Assembly (NCBI GenBank): GCA_943846715.1
Contig: OX044356.1
Location: 1,240,001-1,304,000, forward strand
From: TMED14 sp002378565
Lineage (GTDB): Bacteria; Bacteroidota; Bacteroidia; Flavobacteriales; Schleiferiaceae
Direction of reading: 5' to 3'
Length of the DNA: 64,000 bases
In this document: in pieces, positions 19,501-26,545 of the stretch
Layout of the letters: each line of letters starts with the position of its first letter
Position numbering within the stretch: the stretch's first letter is position 1
Notes under the pieces: generated by a model
Database searches by the model: none
What the model saw: only the letters and a program-made list of their open reading frames with translations
Told to the model about the DNA's origin: nothing
Made by a program: the position numbers and the translations under genes

Positions 19501-20820
19501 ATTGAGTGCCATATTCAAGGTGATGAATCCCAGCTGTGGATGAAAGCTGTATTCGTTAGGCAACAATTTGCGTGCATTGCTCAACTCCGCATACTCCACA
19601 TTGGGGTCGTAACCTGCACTGCTTAGGATGGAACCCGACGATGCATTGTTACGAATGCCGGAAAAGCGTTGAGTTAACTCATCTGGTGCCAACCGATTGC
19701 TGCCGTTGGCTGGCAGGTTGCTGGCACTTGGGGCTGGAAAAATAGCTTCGCCATTGCGGCCAGCTGATGTGCTACGCCAGGCATGCGATTCCGCCTCCCC
19801 CAAGTCCAAAAAGGCAAGAATGTTTCTCACCTGTGTGGGCGTGCTTCTGCGGTTGGTCAACCATATCTCCACCTTGGTGATTTGGATGGGGGACTGAATC
19901 ACTGGCAAGGTTTTCAGCCAATCCTCATAGTGATCACGAAAATAATGCGACATGAAAAAGTGCCGGTTGGCCTCGTAATTGTCTGCTTCAATGCTAAATT
20001 CCTGCGTGGTTCCCCCGCCTTGAATATTCAAACTTTGCCCTTGGCTTCGTTGCTCAGCCATGACCGTGGTGACCGTGGTATTGCCAAATTGGAATTTGCC
20101 TTTGAGACCAAACAAGCTCTGCGCGCCCGTGATTAAACTCCCCCCGGTTGGCAGACTCACATCTCCCATTTCCAATGACTTGACAATGTCATCCTCCAAG
20201 CCAGTGAAGTTGAGTTTCATCTTGTTTTCAAAGGCAAAGGTTGCCTTGGTGTCATAGTTCAATTTGATATCCAGCCGATCCCCTAGCTTACCTGTCGCAT
20301 TGATCTGCATGTCTTGATCAAAATCAAAAGCCAAGGTTTTCCTGTTTCGCTCAGGAACGATGGGGTTGTCAATGTGCTGATACCTTAGGCCAAATTTCAA
20401 TTGCGCTGAGCCCTGGGGTCGGATATCCAACTCATCACTACCAAACACCTCCTTGATGGCTGGATTATTGATGGTCATGTCAGGCACCATGCTTGGTCCT
20501 TCTCTTTGATCAGCAGCTGACCCTGCTGCCCACCGGGTGCGCCAAGTTGCCAGTTCTTGGTTATCATAAACCTGTGCCTGGTACTGTGCAGCCGTTAGGA
20601 AGGTAGGGGCGCCAAAGGCTGTACTTCCAATGAATCTTTGCAGCTTGTACATTCCAGTAACTGGATCATAGGTCACTTCCGTGTGGATATTGCTTGGCAC
20701 ATTCAATCCTGGAAAATTCCAAGAATTGTTGCCACTGCTATCCACAATTTGTGCTTGCAACCCCGTAGAGAGTAACCCCGCAAGACATGCGATGCAAAAG
20801 GAGAGGAATGGGTTCTGCAT
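13528..20820 (-). CDS. sprA: T9SS outer membrane translocon protein SprA (Sov)
   Basis: Giant outer-membrane barrel of the type IX secretion system; in the structure known from Flavobacterium, SprA is a 36-stranded pore through which folded cargo passes. Here it is 2430 aa, the usual size. The signal peptide covers residues 1-23 (GLLSTGLQAQ). Family segments are seen throughout: FDFDQDMQINATGKLGDRLDI and KIKGEAT-type repeats in the first third, KINGEATTYLDDFENSQMTIDL near residue 810, and SKCAEIWINELRMVEFDNRGG near 1480. The C-terminus is rich in aromatic alternating beta strands, ending RLNLGN. ruvA overlaps its start by one base. It is required for export of proteins with C-terminal sorting domains, such as those encoded just to the right. 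Confidence 0.97.
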   Translation of the reverse strand: MQNPFLSFCIACLAGLLSTGLQAQIVDSSGNNSWNFPGLNVPSNIHTEVTYDPVTGMYKLQRFIGSTAFGAPTFLTAAQYQAQVYDNQELATWRTRWAAGSAADQREGPSMVPDMTINNPAIKEVFGSDELDIRPQGSAQLKFGLRYQHIDNPIVPERNRKTLAFDFDQDMQINATGKLGDRLDIKLNYDTKATFAFENKMKLNFTGLEDDIVKSLEMGDVSLPTGGSLITGAQSLFGLKGKFQFGNTTVTTVMAEQRSQGQSLNIQGGGTTQEFSIEADNYEANRHFFMSHYFRDHYEDWLKTLPVIQSPIQITKVEIWLTNRRSTPTQVRNILAFLDLGEAESHAWRSTSAGRNGEAIFPAPSASNLPANGSNRLAPDELTQRFSGIRNNASSGSILSSAGYDPNVEYAELSNARKLLPNEYSFHPQLGFITLNMALNQDEVLAIAYQYTANGRTYQVGEFANDGVLAPQALVVKLLKHSTLQVKSPIWDLMMKNVYSLNAYQLSQEDFRLEIMYRNDATGMPIPFLPNSSVKDQLLVQVMGLDRVNSNGDPFPDGLFDFIPQVTVLPQTGRIILPVLEPFGSSLAKHLPTLAERKRYVFQQLYDSTLFRAQEQTQLNKFLIKGRYKGGGGSLIQLNAFNIPRGSINVTAGGRKLMENQDYTVDYALGQVRILNESLMSSGMPIKVNFENNSMFNMQAKTFAGTTVEHRLSKDWVVGGSLLRLSERPLTQKVNAGDEPISNRIWGLNSTFNQDLPSLTRALDALPFVSTNAPSKVQLTAEFAQLLPGSPRGIKINGEATTYLDDFENSQMTIDLRGTTTWHIASTPEGLLRYPEASLMNDWASNANRGRLSWYIVDPSFYASNGQTPQNIRNDPSITSDHKQRMVPLSEVFPNIPLQPGMARNIAMFDVQFDPTERGAYNFDVSGFPGLSSGIASDGSLNNPASRWGGLMRQLTINNFEEQNIEFIQFWVMDPFLDDPSAPGGDLVFHLGNLSEDILKDGRQSFEHGLNPQGLLMDVDSSVWGYTSRYQPVTTSFDNDPSARSYQDVGLDGLNDQDEQRWLGSAGQGYLSQLNTAFGASSAAYVSASADPAADNFTYYRGEALDQASADILQRYRYWNNPDGNSQTTLINGLPATYTNLPDREDVNQDNTLNKAEQYFQYTISMRPQDLVIGQNNVSDIYETTTDLLPDNTRKPVRWIQFKIPVFAPDRRVNGASDFRSLRFLRMVLQQWQEPVVMRFARLELVRGEWRRYRFSLEASRELIPVDQNDGTTFSVNAVNLEENGGRQPIPYMLPPGINREVLLGNTSLVQQNEQSLSMDVCNLRDGDARAVFKNTSIDMRMNKRLKLFTHVESTVQTEPVLDGDLHLFIRLGNDYNLNYYEFEIPLQVTAWGEKDPGLIWPEGNMIDLPFSWLTELKLARNAAMVNNPNVSSSIPYELIKDEGIVRVVGSPNLGDVRTVLIGVRNPKKRSTIDGDDGLSKCAEIWINELRMVEFDNRGGMAALARGTVQLADLGQIALSGAMSTPGFGSLEMNPQERNKFTAASYDFQTQLDLDKFIPGRSRWRFPMFINHSQDWKTPLFNPLSPDVEMDRSLANLSDGIERDSLRGMVSDFTQRRGINFTNIHLARGGGNSNTQGRQRSPVSSELGRRASPGAKSGTAKPKPWDLENLSATYAYNEIVRRDVNTIQDRRDAYRGNLAYNYQRIPLNIAPFKGIKNKNLSLIRDINLNLTPSRVSARAEVNRVVQVMQMRNIDNPKFQLPTTYAKSMTMDRNYNLVWDLSKNFKLDYTGRMRVRVDELPGPAGVDSIDTYLLNNLMAGGRPIEYHHHVNASWPLPINKIPYLEFVQMQLRYQTDFDWNAQPLLAAIQQIDSLDYGNTIENSGKWTASANLNFNTFYNKFPFYKKMKQSSSKRGGKSLRAGDRPPAGEVSQNRKPVKKEEESMAPWVKTLVVTSLDLITMVKSINVSSSLNTGSLLPGFNPLPVVGGLNPSKGMSPGLDYVIGMPVNIRQRSAENGWMVDNSSQPNRARSTLTRTLNARAQVEPVKDMRITLTAQQNYGNMESSTFRYSDGLGADSSLTNGPGYYEFSPMNSETFSTSWLAWSTAFETSESPDYDSDAYQQFLSNRLGISNAFGDRQLGLDPSYSKDFISDPDSSRYGYNGFSVLQSEVLFKSFLMAYGDGQIMDAGEVNLQSMLPIPNWRVNYTGLMRLKPIRKRFTAFNMTHGYTNTLTIAGVQTNMLRLQKMQDKPSQPFPIDANGDILANRQIGQMTMTEAFSPLIGVDVRTKTNASFKLEIGKNRQVAMSLANNQITESKAYDMTVGVGYIVRDLKFTLVDQEGQRTNIQSNLELKLDVRVSDNQTVIRRIYENFNQPTAGQRRTTIKFTADYRLSRRLTAQYYFDQTISTFKTSMAFPTNQWQSGIAFRLNLGN

Positions 20821-21398
20821 TAGAGCTTGGACAAGGCAGATTTGATGACTGCTTCAAGCTCTGTGGCTTCCTCTTCTGCGATGACCTTTGCTACAACTTT
20901 CTCAACGGCTGGCCTGGAAAACCCAAGCACCATCAAGGCCTCGATAGATTCCATTCGCAATGACCCACCCGTGCTTCCAGACATGCTTTCAGACACATTG
21001 GCTCTGGCAATTTTGTCGCGCAAATCCACCACGATTCGCTGGGCAGTTTTTGCCCCTATGCCTTTGATTTTCTGCAAGGATCCAGAGTCACCACTTGCGA
21101 TGGTCTGGACGGTTTCTGATGGCGTCAGAGCAGATAATATCATGCGAGCAGTATTGGCACCGACGCCAGAGACACTCAGCAGCAAGAGGAATACATCGCG
21201 CTCACCCGTCGTGGCAAAACCATACAGAAGCTGCGCGTCTTCACGGTAAACCGGATGGGTAAACAGGCGAATGTCGCCATCGGCCATCTGGCCATAGGTG
21301 GTCAATGAGATATGAAGGTAGTAGCCTATGCCCGCACATTCCATGATGGCATGGGACGGACTTTTTTCGATCAATGTCCCTTTGAGGTGGTGAATCAT
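20820..21398 (-). CDS. ruvA: Holliday junction DNA helicase subunit RuvA
   Basis: 192 aa DNA-binding subunit of the RuvAB branch-migration motor. Domain I is the N-terminal OB-fold with IHHLKGTLIEKSPSHAIMEC and HPVYREDAQLLYGFAT. Domain II holds the tandem helix-hairpin-helix motifs (LLSVSGVGANTARMIL and IKGIGAKTAQRIVVDL). Domain III (residues 145-192) is the flexible helical part that contacts RuvB. Its stop overlaps the sprA start by one base (TAATG), so recombination and secretion genes are co-transcribed. The partner ruvB is in this window at 28.3-29.3 kb. Confidence 0.97.
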   Translation of the reverse strand: MIHHLKGTLIEKSPSHAIMECAGIGYYLHISLTTYGQMADGDIRLFTHPVYREDAQLLYGFATTGERDVFLLLLSVSGVGANTARMILSALTPSETVQTIASGDSGSLQKIKGIGAKTAQRIVVDLRDKIARANVSESMSGSTGGSLRMESIEALMVLGFSRPAVEKVVAKVIAEEEATELEAVIKSALSKL

Positions 21399-21428
21399 GA
21401 TCTATTCAACGCCCATGTCGGGCATTTC

Positions 21429-22127
21429 TTATGGCTGAATGGCAACTTTTCCAAAGGTTACTTGTTTGCCTTCCGATTGGCGGACAAGCAAGTACATGCC
21501 TTGGTTTAAGCCATGCAATGACAAACGACTTGACACGGAGCTGGGAAGCAGTTCCTGGCTTCGAACCCGACGACCCGTCATGTCAATCAAAACCAATCGT
21601 GAGGATAGACTCATGGCTGGGTAGTTTACAAAAAGTACATCCCTTGCAGGATTGGGGTAAATGCTAACGCTTGTCTTCACCGATTCATTCTGTGAAGCTG
21701 TGGCGTCAAAATAAAAGGCCAAAGGCACTTGCAAGCTGTCATTAGGGTCCAAAGCGTTGAAAAATGTGTACCAAATGGTATCCAGGCCTACGTTGCTGTT
21801 GCGGGTATATGCATACCCAGCAAAATCGTAGGATACTGCCCCTGATGCAATATTCACTGTTCCCATGCTCGCGGCTGTACCCGCACCGTAACACAGGTCA
21901 AAGCAGAAGGCATTGGAATCTACCAAACCGGTACTGCCAACCCTGGCAATTTTTAAGTAGTAATCATTCGCAATGGTGTCAACGTTAAGCAACTCAATAT
22001 GACCCTCGCCCACTGACATAGAGTTTGGATTGATAACCACCAGGGTATCAACATGATTCAATGTCAAGGACTGTCCATACATGGCAAAGGAAAAACATAA
22101 GCTAAGCAAGGAAAGAAAAGGCTTCAT
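21429..22127 (-). CDS. Secreted protein with T9SS type A sorting domain
   Basis: 232 aa from ATG 22127, which begins a clean signal peptide (MKPFLSLLSLCFSFAMYGQ); an in-frame upstream ATG has no support. The middle (20-160) is a beta-rich region with no family I recognise; it has a Cys pair in AFCFDLCYGAG and resembles immunoglobulin-like folds. Residues from about 165 form the sorting domain: SIYPNPARDVLFVNY, VLIDMTGRRVRS, LHGLNQGMYLLVRQ. This signal sends proteins through SprA for surface attachment or release. Product function unknown. Confidence 0.85.
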   Translation of the reverse strand: MKPFLSLLSLCFSFAMYGQSLTLNHVDTLVVINPNSMSVGEGHIELLNVDTIANDYYLKIARVGSTGLVDSNAFCFDLCYGAGTAASMGTVNIASGAVSYDFAGYAYTRNSNVGLDTIWYTFFNALDPNDSLQVPLAFYFDATASQNESVKTSVSIYPNPARDVLFVNYPAMSLSSRLVLIDMTGRRVRSQELLPSSVSSRLSLHGLNQGMYLLVRQSEGKQVTFGKVAIQP

Positions 22128-22152
22128 ATCAAGTGTGCATTGGTTTGAGCTC

Positions 22153-22160
22153 CAAAGATA
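22153..22160 (-). promoter_or_regulatory. -7 promoter box for the 22127 leftward gene
   Basis: TATCTTTG on the minus strand matches TAnnTTTG and lies 26 nt before ATG 22127. No TTG is found at the usual -33 distance. Confidence 0.5.
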
Positions 22161-22235
22161 CGCCGACAAAAATAAAAATGCCAGGATGAAACAATAGACG
22201 AGAATTAGTTATTTAGTTTTGCCGCACTTCAATTC

Positions 22236-22254
22236 ATGGCTAATATTTAGCCAT
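22236..22254. promoter_or_regulatory. Palindrome in divergent intergenic region, possible operator
   Basis: A perfect inverted repeat, ATGGCTAA-TAT-TTAGCCAT (8 bp arms, 3 bp spacer), lies between two divergent exported-protein genes. Its right edge is 17 bp before the rightward -7 box at 22272, so it covers the place where a -33 element would be. No T-run follows on either strand, which argues against a terminator. A dimeric regulator could bind here; no regulator gene is adjacent. Confidence 0.5.
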
Positions 22255-22271
22255 ATTTCTACCCCATCGCG

Positions 22272-22279
22272 TACATTTG
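22272..22279 (+). promoter_or_regulatory. -7 promoter box for the 22308 gene
   Basis: TACATTTG matches TAnnTTTG exactly, 29 nt before ATG 22308. There is no TTG at the -33 position; the palindrome at 22236-22254 takes that place, suggesting activator dependence. Confidence 0.55.
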
Positions 22280-22307
22280 TAGGACAAATAAATCCATTAC
22301 CTGCCCG

Positions 22308-24272
22308 ATGAAAAAAATTACCCTTGCCTTAGTTGCCATGATTGGCTACGCCGCTATCACTGCACAGCCTACTCGACTGGTCCTTTTTGAGGAATTCACC
22401 CAAGCATCTTGTGGCCCATGTGCCTCACAAAATCCTGCCTTCAACGCTCTGTTAGCTGCCAATAGCGCCAAGGCAATTTCCATCAAGTACCAGACCAGCT
22501 GGCCAGGTGTAGACCCCATGAATGCAGCCAACCCCGCTGATGCGGCAACCCGTGTAAGCTATTACTCTGTGAGCGGTGTGCCTTGGTCAGCCATGGACGG
22601 TGTTGCTCCGACAGGCAGCTCATACTCAGGTGCTCCAGCAAATGCCACAGCCGCTGCCATCAATACGCGTTACGCGGTTGCTCCTGGACTGGCTCTTTTA
22701 ACAACACATACGCTGAACAGTACCTATGACTCCGTCCAGATTGCGGTGAACATATCTAACAGCACATCTTCTGCATTCAGTTCAGGCTCCTCTGGCTCTT
22801 TGAAGCTGCATACTGTGATCGTCGAAGAAGAAATCAACTACGCAACAGCTCCTGGAAGCAATGGCGAATCAGATTTTTACAGTGTAATGCGTAAAATGCT
22901 GCCAAATGCCGGTGGCACCACACTCGCTGACAGCTGGGCTATTGGCGCTTCACAAACTTTTAGCTTCAATGTGGCTTTGCCAACCTACATCGCCAACCTT
23001 GGTGAAGTAGCTATTGTAGCATTTGTTCAAGATGATAACAACAAGGATGTTGTCAATGCAGCATACAGCGCTCCGCAAACTGTATCCAACTTGCCAGACG
23101 CTGGTATTCAATCTGTTTCAGCTTCAACTGGCGGCTTATGTGACCCCTACTTGACCCCTTCTGTCACCATTGAAAACGCTGGTTCGCTGACCATCACTTC
23201 AGCCGATGTCGCCTACACACTCAATGGAGGAACTCCCGTTAGCCAAGCTTGGTCCGGCAGCATCAGCGCTGGGCAAACAGCTACCATCACATTTCCACAA
23301 ACCACCATTTCCGGTTCCACCCAATTCATAGCAACGGTTACCAATCCGAACGGGACAGCTGACTACAATGGCATGAACAACACGTCGTCAACGGTGACCA
23401 TCAGTGCGCTAGACCCAACTCCTACTGCTACACCTTACAACGAAGGCTTTCAGTCCCACGCCTTAGGAGAATCTCCAAACAATGACTTCATATATGCCTA
23501 TTCTTCTGCATCAGCCCCTCGTGTGTTTGCTGTGAATCAGGGAATTTCTAATGGTGTCAATTGGAATTTAGGTGGACACGGACAATCGACCATGTCTATG
23601 CGCTGGGATTTTCCAACCATTGCTCCTAACACCTCAGCGTACATCATTACCAAGAAAATGAATCTCTCAACGCTTTCATCACCTAAGCTATTCATGACCC
23701 ATGCTTACGCTAAACGTGGTGGTTCAAGCGCTGACCAGTTCAAGATTTCTGTTTCAACAGATTGTGGTAGCACATGGAATAGCCTGTTTGCGCCAGGCGG
23801 CAATGCGCTTGTCACAGGTGCTGATCCCGGGGCGCAATACCGTTTTTACCCTCAAGCCAGTGAATGGGTAACCACTGAATTAAATCTTGCAGCTTATGCA
23901 TCAGCAACAGAAGCTATTTTTAAATTCGAAGGGATCTCCGCAGGGCACCAAGCGTTTTACTTGGACAACATTTGGGTTGCCAACTCCGCTCTCGGTCTTG
24001 ACGAGATCAGCTTGCCCGCATCCATCACTGCTTACCCCAACCCTGCAACAGATGTGGCAAATGTTGAAGTTGAGCTGAACAAGGAAGCGACGATAGCTGT
24101 GAGTATTTACAACACTGCTGGTCAATTGGTCATCTCTATTGATGCTGAAACATTTACTGCTGGTAACCATGTGATCGCTATGGACGTTAAAGATCTAGCC
24201 ACTGGATTGTACACCGCACAGGTGACAATTGATGGCGCCATTCGTAGCATCCGCTTGTCAGTAGCTCATTAA
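22308..24272 (+). CDS. Secreted Omp28/thioredoxin-fold protein with choice-of-anchor J and T9SS sorting domains
   Basis: 654 aa modular exported protein. A signal peptide (1-19, ITAQ) is followed by an Omp28-type thioredoxin-like domain: LFEEFTQASCGPCASQNP holds a CGPC redox motif at residues 35-38, and SGVPWSAMDG supplies the expected cis-proline. Residues about 260-370 are immunoglobulin-like (ADVAYTLNGG, CARDB-like). Residues about 375-565 look like a choice-of-anchor J carbohydrate- or ligand-binding jellyroll (SSPKLFMTHAYAKRG, FYLDNIWVANS). The last ~80 residues are a sorting domain (ITAYPNPATDVANVEV, YNTAGQLV, ATGLYTAQV). A surface thiol oxidoreductase or isomerase is plausible; substrate unknown. 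Confidence 0.88.
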   Translation: MKKITLALVAMIGYAAITAQPTRLVLFEEFTQASCGPCASQNPAFNALLAANSAKAISIKYQTSWPGVDPMNAANPADAATRVSYYSVSGVPWSAMDGVAPTGSSYSGAPANATAAAINTRYAVAPGLALLTTHTLNSTYDSVQIAVNISNSTSSAFSSGSSGSLKLHTVIVEEEINYATAPGSNGESDFYSVMRKMLPNAGGTTLADSWAIGASQTFSFNVALPTYIANLGEVAIVAFVQDDNNKDVVNAAYSAPQTVSNLPDAGIQSVSASTGGLCDPYLTPSVTIENAGSLTITSADVAYTLNGGTPVSQAWSGSISAGQTATITFPQTTISGSTQFIATVTNPNGTADYNGMNNTSSTVTISALDPTPTATPYNEGFQSHALGESPNNDFIYAYSSASAPRVFAVNQGISNGVNWNLGGHGQSTMSMRWDFPTIAPNTSAYIITKKMNLSTLSSPKLFMTHAYAKRGGSSADQFKISVSTDCGSTWNSLFAPGGNALVTGADPGAQYRFYPQASEWVTTELNLAAYASATEAIFKFEGISAGHQAFYLDNIWVANSALGLDEISLPASITAYPNPATDVANVEVELNKEATIAVSIYNTAGQLVISIDAETFTAGNHVIAMDVKDLATGLYTAQVTIDGAIRSIRLSVAH

Positions 24273-24295
24273 GCCTCTGATTACTACCATCTTTT

Positions 24296-24338
24296 AATCC
24301 GGAGGGACCATTGGTCTTTCTGGATTTTTTATTTTTTT
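24296..24338 (+). terminator. Rho-independent terminator after the 22308 gene
   Basis: A 15 bp stem including several G-U pairs (24296-24310 with 24312-24326; the tip would open to a small loop) is followed by TTTTTT-A-TTTTTTT. It lies 24 bases after the stop codon and separates this gene from the three-gene redox operon beginning at 24345. Confidence 0.85.
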
Positions 24339-24344
24339 ACCCAC

Positions 24345-24881
24345 ATGAGACAACTCTTGTTACTTAGTATCCTTGTTATCAGCATTGGCGCATTCGGTCA
24401 GGGCTTACCTGATGTCACCATTCAGACATTGAAAAAGCAAAGCATCAAAGCATCCGAATTGACCCATGATGGTCCGATGGTCGTCTCATTTTGGGCAACA
24501 TGGTGCAAGCCTTGTATCAGTGAACTAGATGCCATGGCAGACTACCATGAAGATTTGGTTGCTGATGCCAACTTGAGAATGGTGGCTATTTCTATTGACA
24601 ATGCCAGAACCAGTTCGCGTGTTGCGCCGTTTGTGGCCTCTCGAGGCTGGAACTATGACGTCTACGTTGATGCCAATAGTGACTTGCGACGGGCCATGGG
24701 TGTCAACAATGTGCCTCACACTTTCCTTTTGAATGCCCAAGGTGAAATCGTCTGGGAATCCAACCGCTATGTACCTGGAGAGGAAGAGGTATTGATTGAA
24801 CAAATTGAGGCCTTGGCTCACAATGAAAAATTGAAATTAAACAGAGGGGAAATAATGCGCAGTCAATCCACTCAACAATGA
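24345..24881 (+). CDS. TlpA/ResA-like exported thioredoxin
   Basis: 178 aa periplasmic thioredoxin-fold oxidoreductase. Signal peptide 1-19 (GAFGQ). The redox centre is C54 and C57 in FWATWCKPCISEL, and the cis-proline is in NNVPHTFLL. A short central insertion typical of the TlpA/ResA group is present (AISIDNARTSSRVAPF). Such proteins usually reduce disulfides, for example during cytochrome c maturation. Its stop overlaps the next start by four bases (ATGA), so it is translationally coupled to the DUF6029 gene. The start is only 6 nt after the terminator T-run, so its promoter must lie upstream or transcription reads through. Confidence 0.9.
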   Translation: MRQLLLLSILVISIGAFGQGLPDVTIQTLKKQSIKASELTHDGPMVVSFWATWCKPCISELDAMADYHEDLVADANLRMVAISIDNARTSSRVAPFVASRGWNYDVYVDANSDLRRAMGVNNVPHTFLLNAQGEIVWESNRYVPGEEEVLIEQIEALAHNEKLKLNRGEIMRSQSTQQ

Positions 24882-26545
24882 AGGCATTTCGGCTGGCTTT
24901 GATTGCCTACCTATTGATGCCAACCCTTCACGGACAGGGCAAGGTGAGTGTGCTGTTCCAGAGTGATGCGCAATGGTACCTTGAGGACAAGGTGCTTGAT
25001 CCAACCGGTGAATTCTACCCCGACGAAGAATTTCTAGGCCAAGGCCATGCCTTGATAACCTATCAATCTGGGAATTTCACGGCAGGTCTTCGATATGAAA
25101 ACTACCAAAACGTCATACTTGGTTTTCCTACAGGCTACCGTGGCGAAGGCATTGCCTACAGGTATGCACAATGGCAGCAAGGGGATTGGAACTTCACAGT
25201 CGGCAATTACTATGAGCAATTTGGCTCAGGCTTGATTTTTCGTTCCTACGAAGAACGAGGCCTTGGACTTGACAATGCCATGGACGGGGTTCGTCTCATT
25301 GGCGATCTTGGGAATGGCCTTCAAATCAAAGCCGTCATGGGACGTCAACGCTTGTACTTTGCCACGGGTGAAGGTGTCTTGCGTGGGGTGGACCTGGGCT
25401 GGGACTTAACCCAACCATTCCCAAAACTGTTAGACAAAGGCGTCTTTGCCAGCATTGGCGCTTCCTTTGTAAGTAAATTTCAGCGCGGCTATGACCCCAT
25501 TTTGAATTTACCAAACAATGTAGGGGCTTGGGCCATTCGAGGCGATGTCAGCAAGGGTTTATGGGACTGGTCATCAGAGTATGCCTACAAAATCAATGAC
25601 CCTAGCTACGACAACGGCTACATCTACCGACCAGGCCAAGCCCTTGTAAGCACCTTGACTTTTGCGAAAAAAGGCTTTGGCCTCTTGCTTTCAGGCAAGC
25701 GCATTGACAACATGAGCTTCCGCTCCGATCGCAATGCGCAGCAATTCGATCTCTTTGTTAATTTTTTACCTTCAAGTACCACACCCCATCTCTATGCCCT
25801 GCCTTCCCTTTATCCCTATGCAACCCAAATCAATGGTGAGCAAGGCGGTCAAGTTGAAGTCAGCTATCAACTCCCTCGAGGCAGCAAGCTCGGCGGCAAA
25901 TACGGCACCCTGTTCGTCTTCAACGCAAGCATCGCGCAAAGCATAGATAAGCAAGTGCTGGATGATGGTAGCATGGCGCAGGCAGGCAGCATGGGCTACC
26001 AGTCAGATTGGTTAAAAGCTGGTGAGATTCCCTATTTCCAGGACATCAATGCAAGCTGGTCAAAAAAATACTCTCGTTCCTACAAAACCATGTTGACCTT
26101 TTATGATCTTCGTTACAACAAAACCGTCTTGATTGATGGGGTAGGCGATGCCGTGATTCTGGACTCACCCAACATGGACTCTGTCATTCATGTGCAAGCC
26201 GTCGTTTGGGAAAACCAGTTCCGCTTAGCCAACAAGCAAACCCTACGTTCTGAAATTCAGCTGGCTTTAGCCGATGGCTATCGTGGTGACATGGCGATGG
26301 GACTCCTTGAGTGGACCATCTCATCCAATTGGACCCTTGCAGCACAAGACATCTACAACTACGGCCATCCCACCCCCTCACGGCGACTTCACTACCCCAT
26401 TGTCTCTGTCATCCACTTCAATGGACCCACCCGATTCCAAATCGGTTATGGCCGCCAACAACAAGGCGTCTTTTGTGTCGGCGGTGTCTGTCGTGTGGTA
26501 CCACCATCTAACGGTCTCAGCATTTCAATCACCTCTTCATTATGA
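24878..26545 (+). CDS. DUF6029 family predicted outer membrane barrel
   Basis: 555 aa exported protein of unknown function. Signal peptide 1-20 (PTLHGQ). The rest is made of short alternating beta strands rich in Tyr, Trp and Gly (GNFTAGLRYENYQNV, WNFTVGNYYEQFGSGL), as in an outer-membrane barrel. The segment GLIFRSYEERGLGLDNAMDG is the kind of conserved stretch I associate with DUF6029. The C-terminus ends in SISITSSL. Four-base overlaps on both sides couple it to a TlpA-like thioredoxin before it and an Omp28 lipoprotein after it. The neighbours suggest a surface partner or anchor for thiol chemistry; this is inference. Confidence 0.8.
   Translation: MKAFRLALIAYLLMPTLHGQGKVSVLFQSDAQWYLEDKVLDPTGEFYPDEEFLGQGHALITYQSGNFTAGLRYENYQNVILGFPTGYRGEGIAYRYAQWQQGDWNFTVGNYYEQFGSGLIFRSYEERGLGLDNAMDGVRLIGDLGNGLQIKAVMGRQRLYFATGEGVLRGVDLGWDLTQPFPKLLDKGVFASIGASFVSKFQRGYDPILNLPNNVGAWAIRGDVSKGLWDWSSEYAYKINDPSYDNGYIYRPGQALVSTLTFAKKGFGLLLSGKRIDNMSFRSDRNAQQFDLFVNFLPSSTTPHLYALPSLYPYATQINGEQGGQVEVSYQLPRGSKLGGKYGTLFVFNASIAQSIDKQVLDDGSMAQAGSMGYQSDWLKAGEIPYFQDINASWSKKYSRSYKTMLTFYDLRYNKTVLIDGVGDAVILDSPNMDSVIHVQAVVWENQFRLANKQTLRSEIQLALADGYRGDMAMGLLEWTISSNWTLAAQDIYNYGHPTPSRRLHYPIVSVIHFNGPTRFQIGYGRQQQGVFCVGGVCRVVPPSNGLSISITSSL

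Noticed and set aside
20827..21249. 140-aa rightward frame opposite ruvA
   Set aside because: Serine-rich antisense shadow of the RuvA gene; no signal, domain or promoter.
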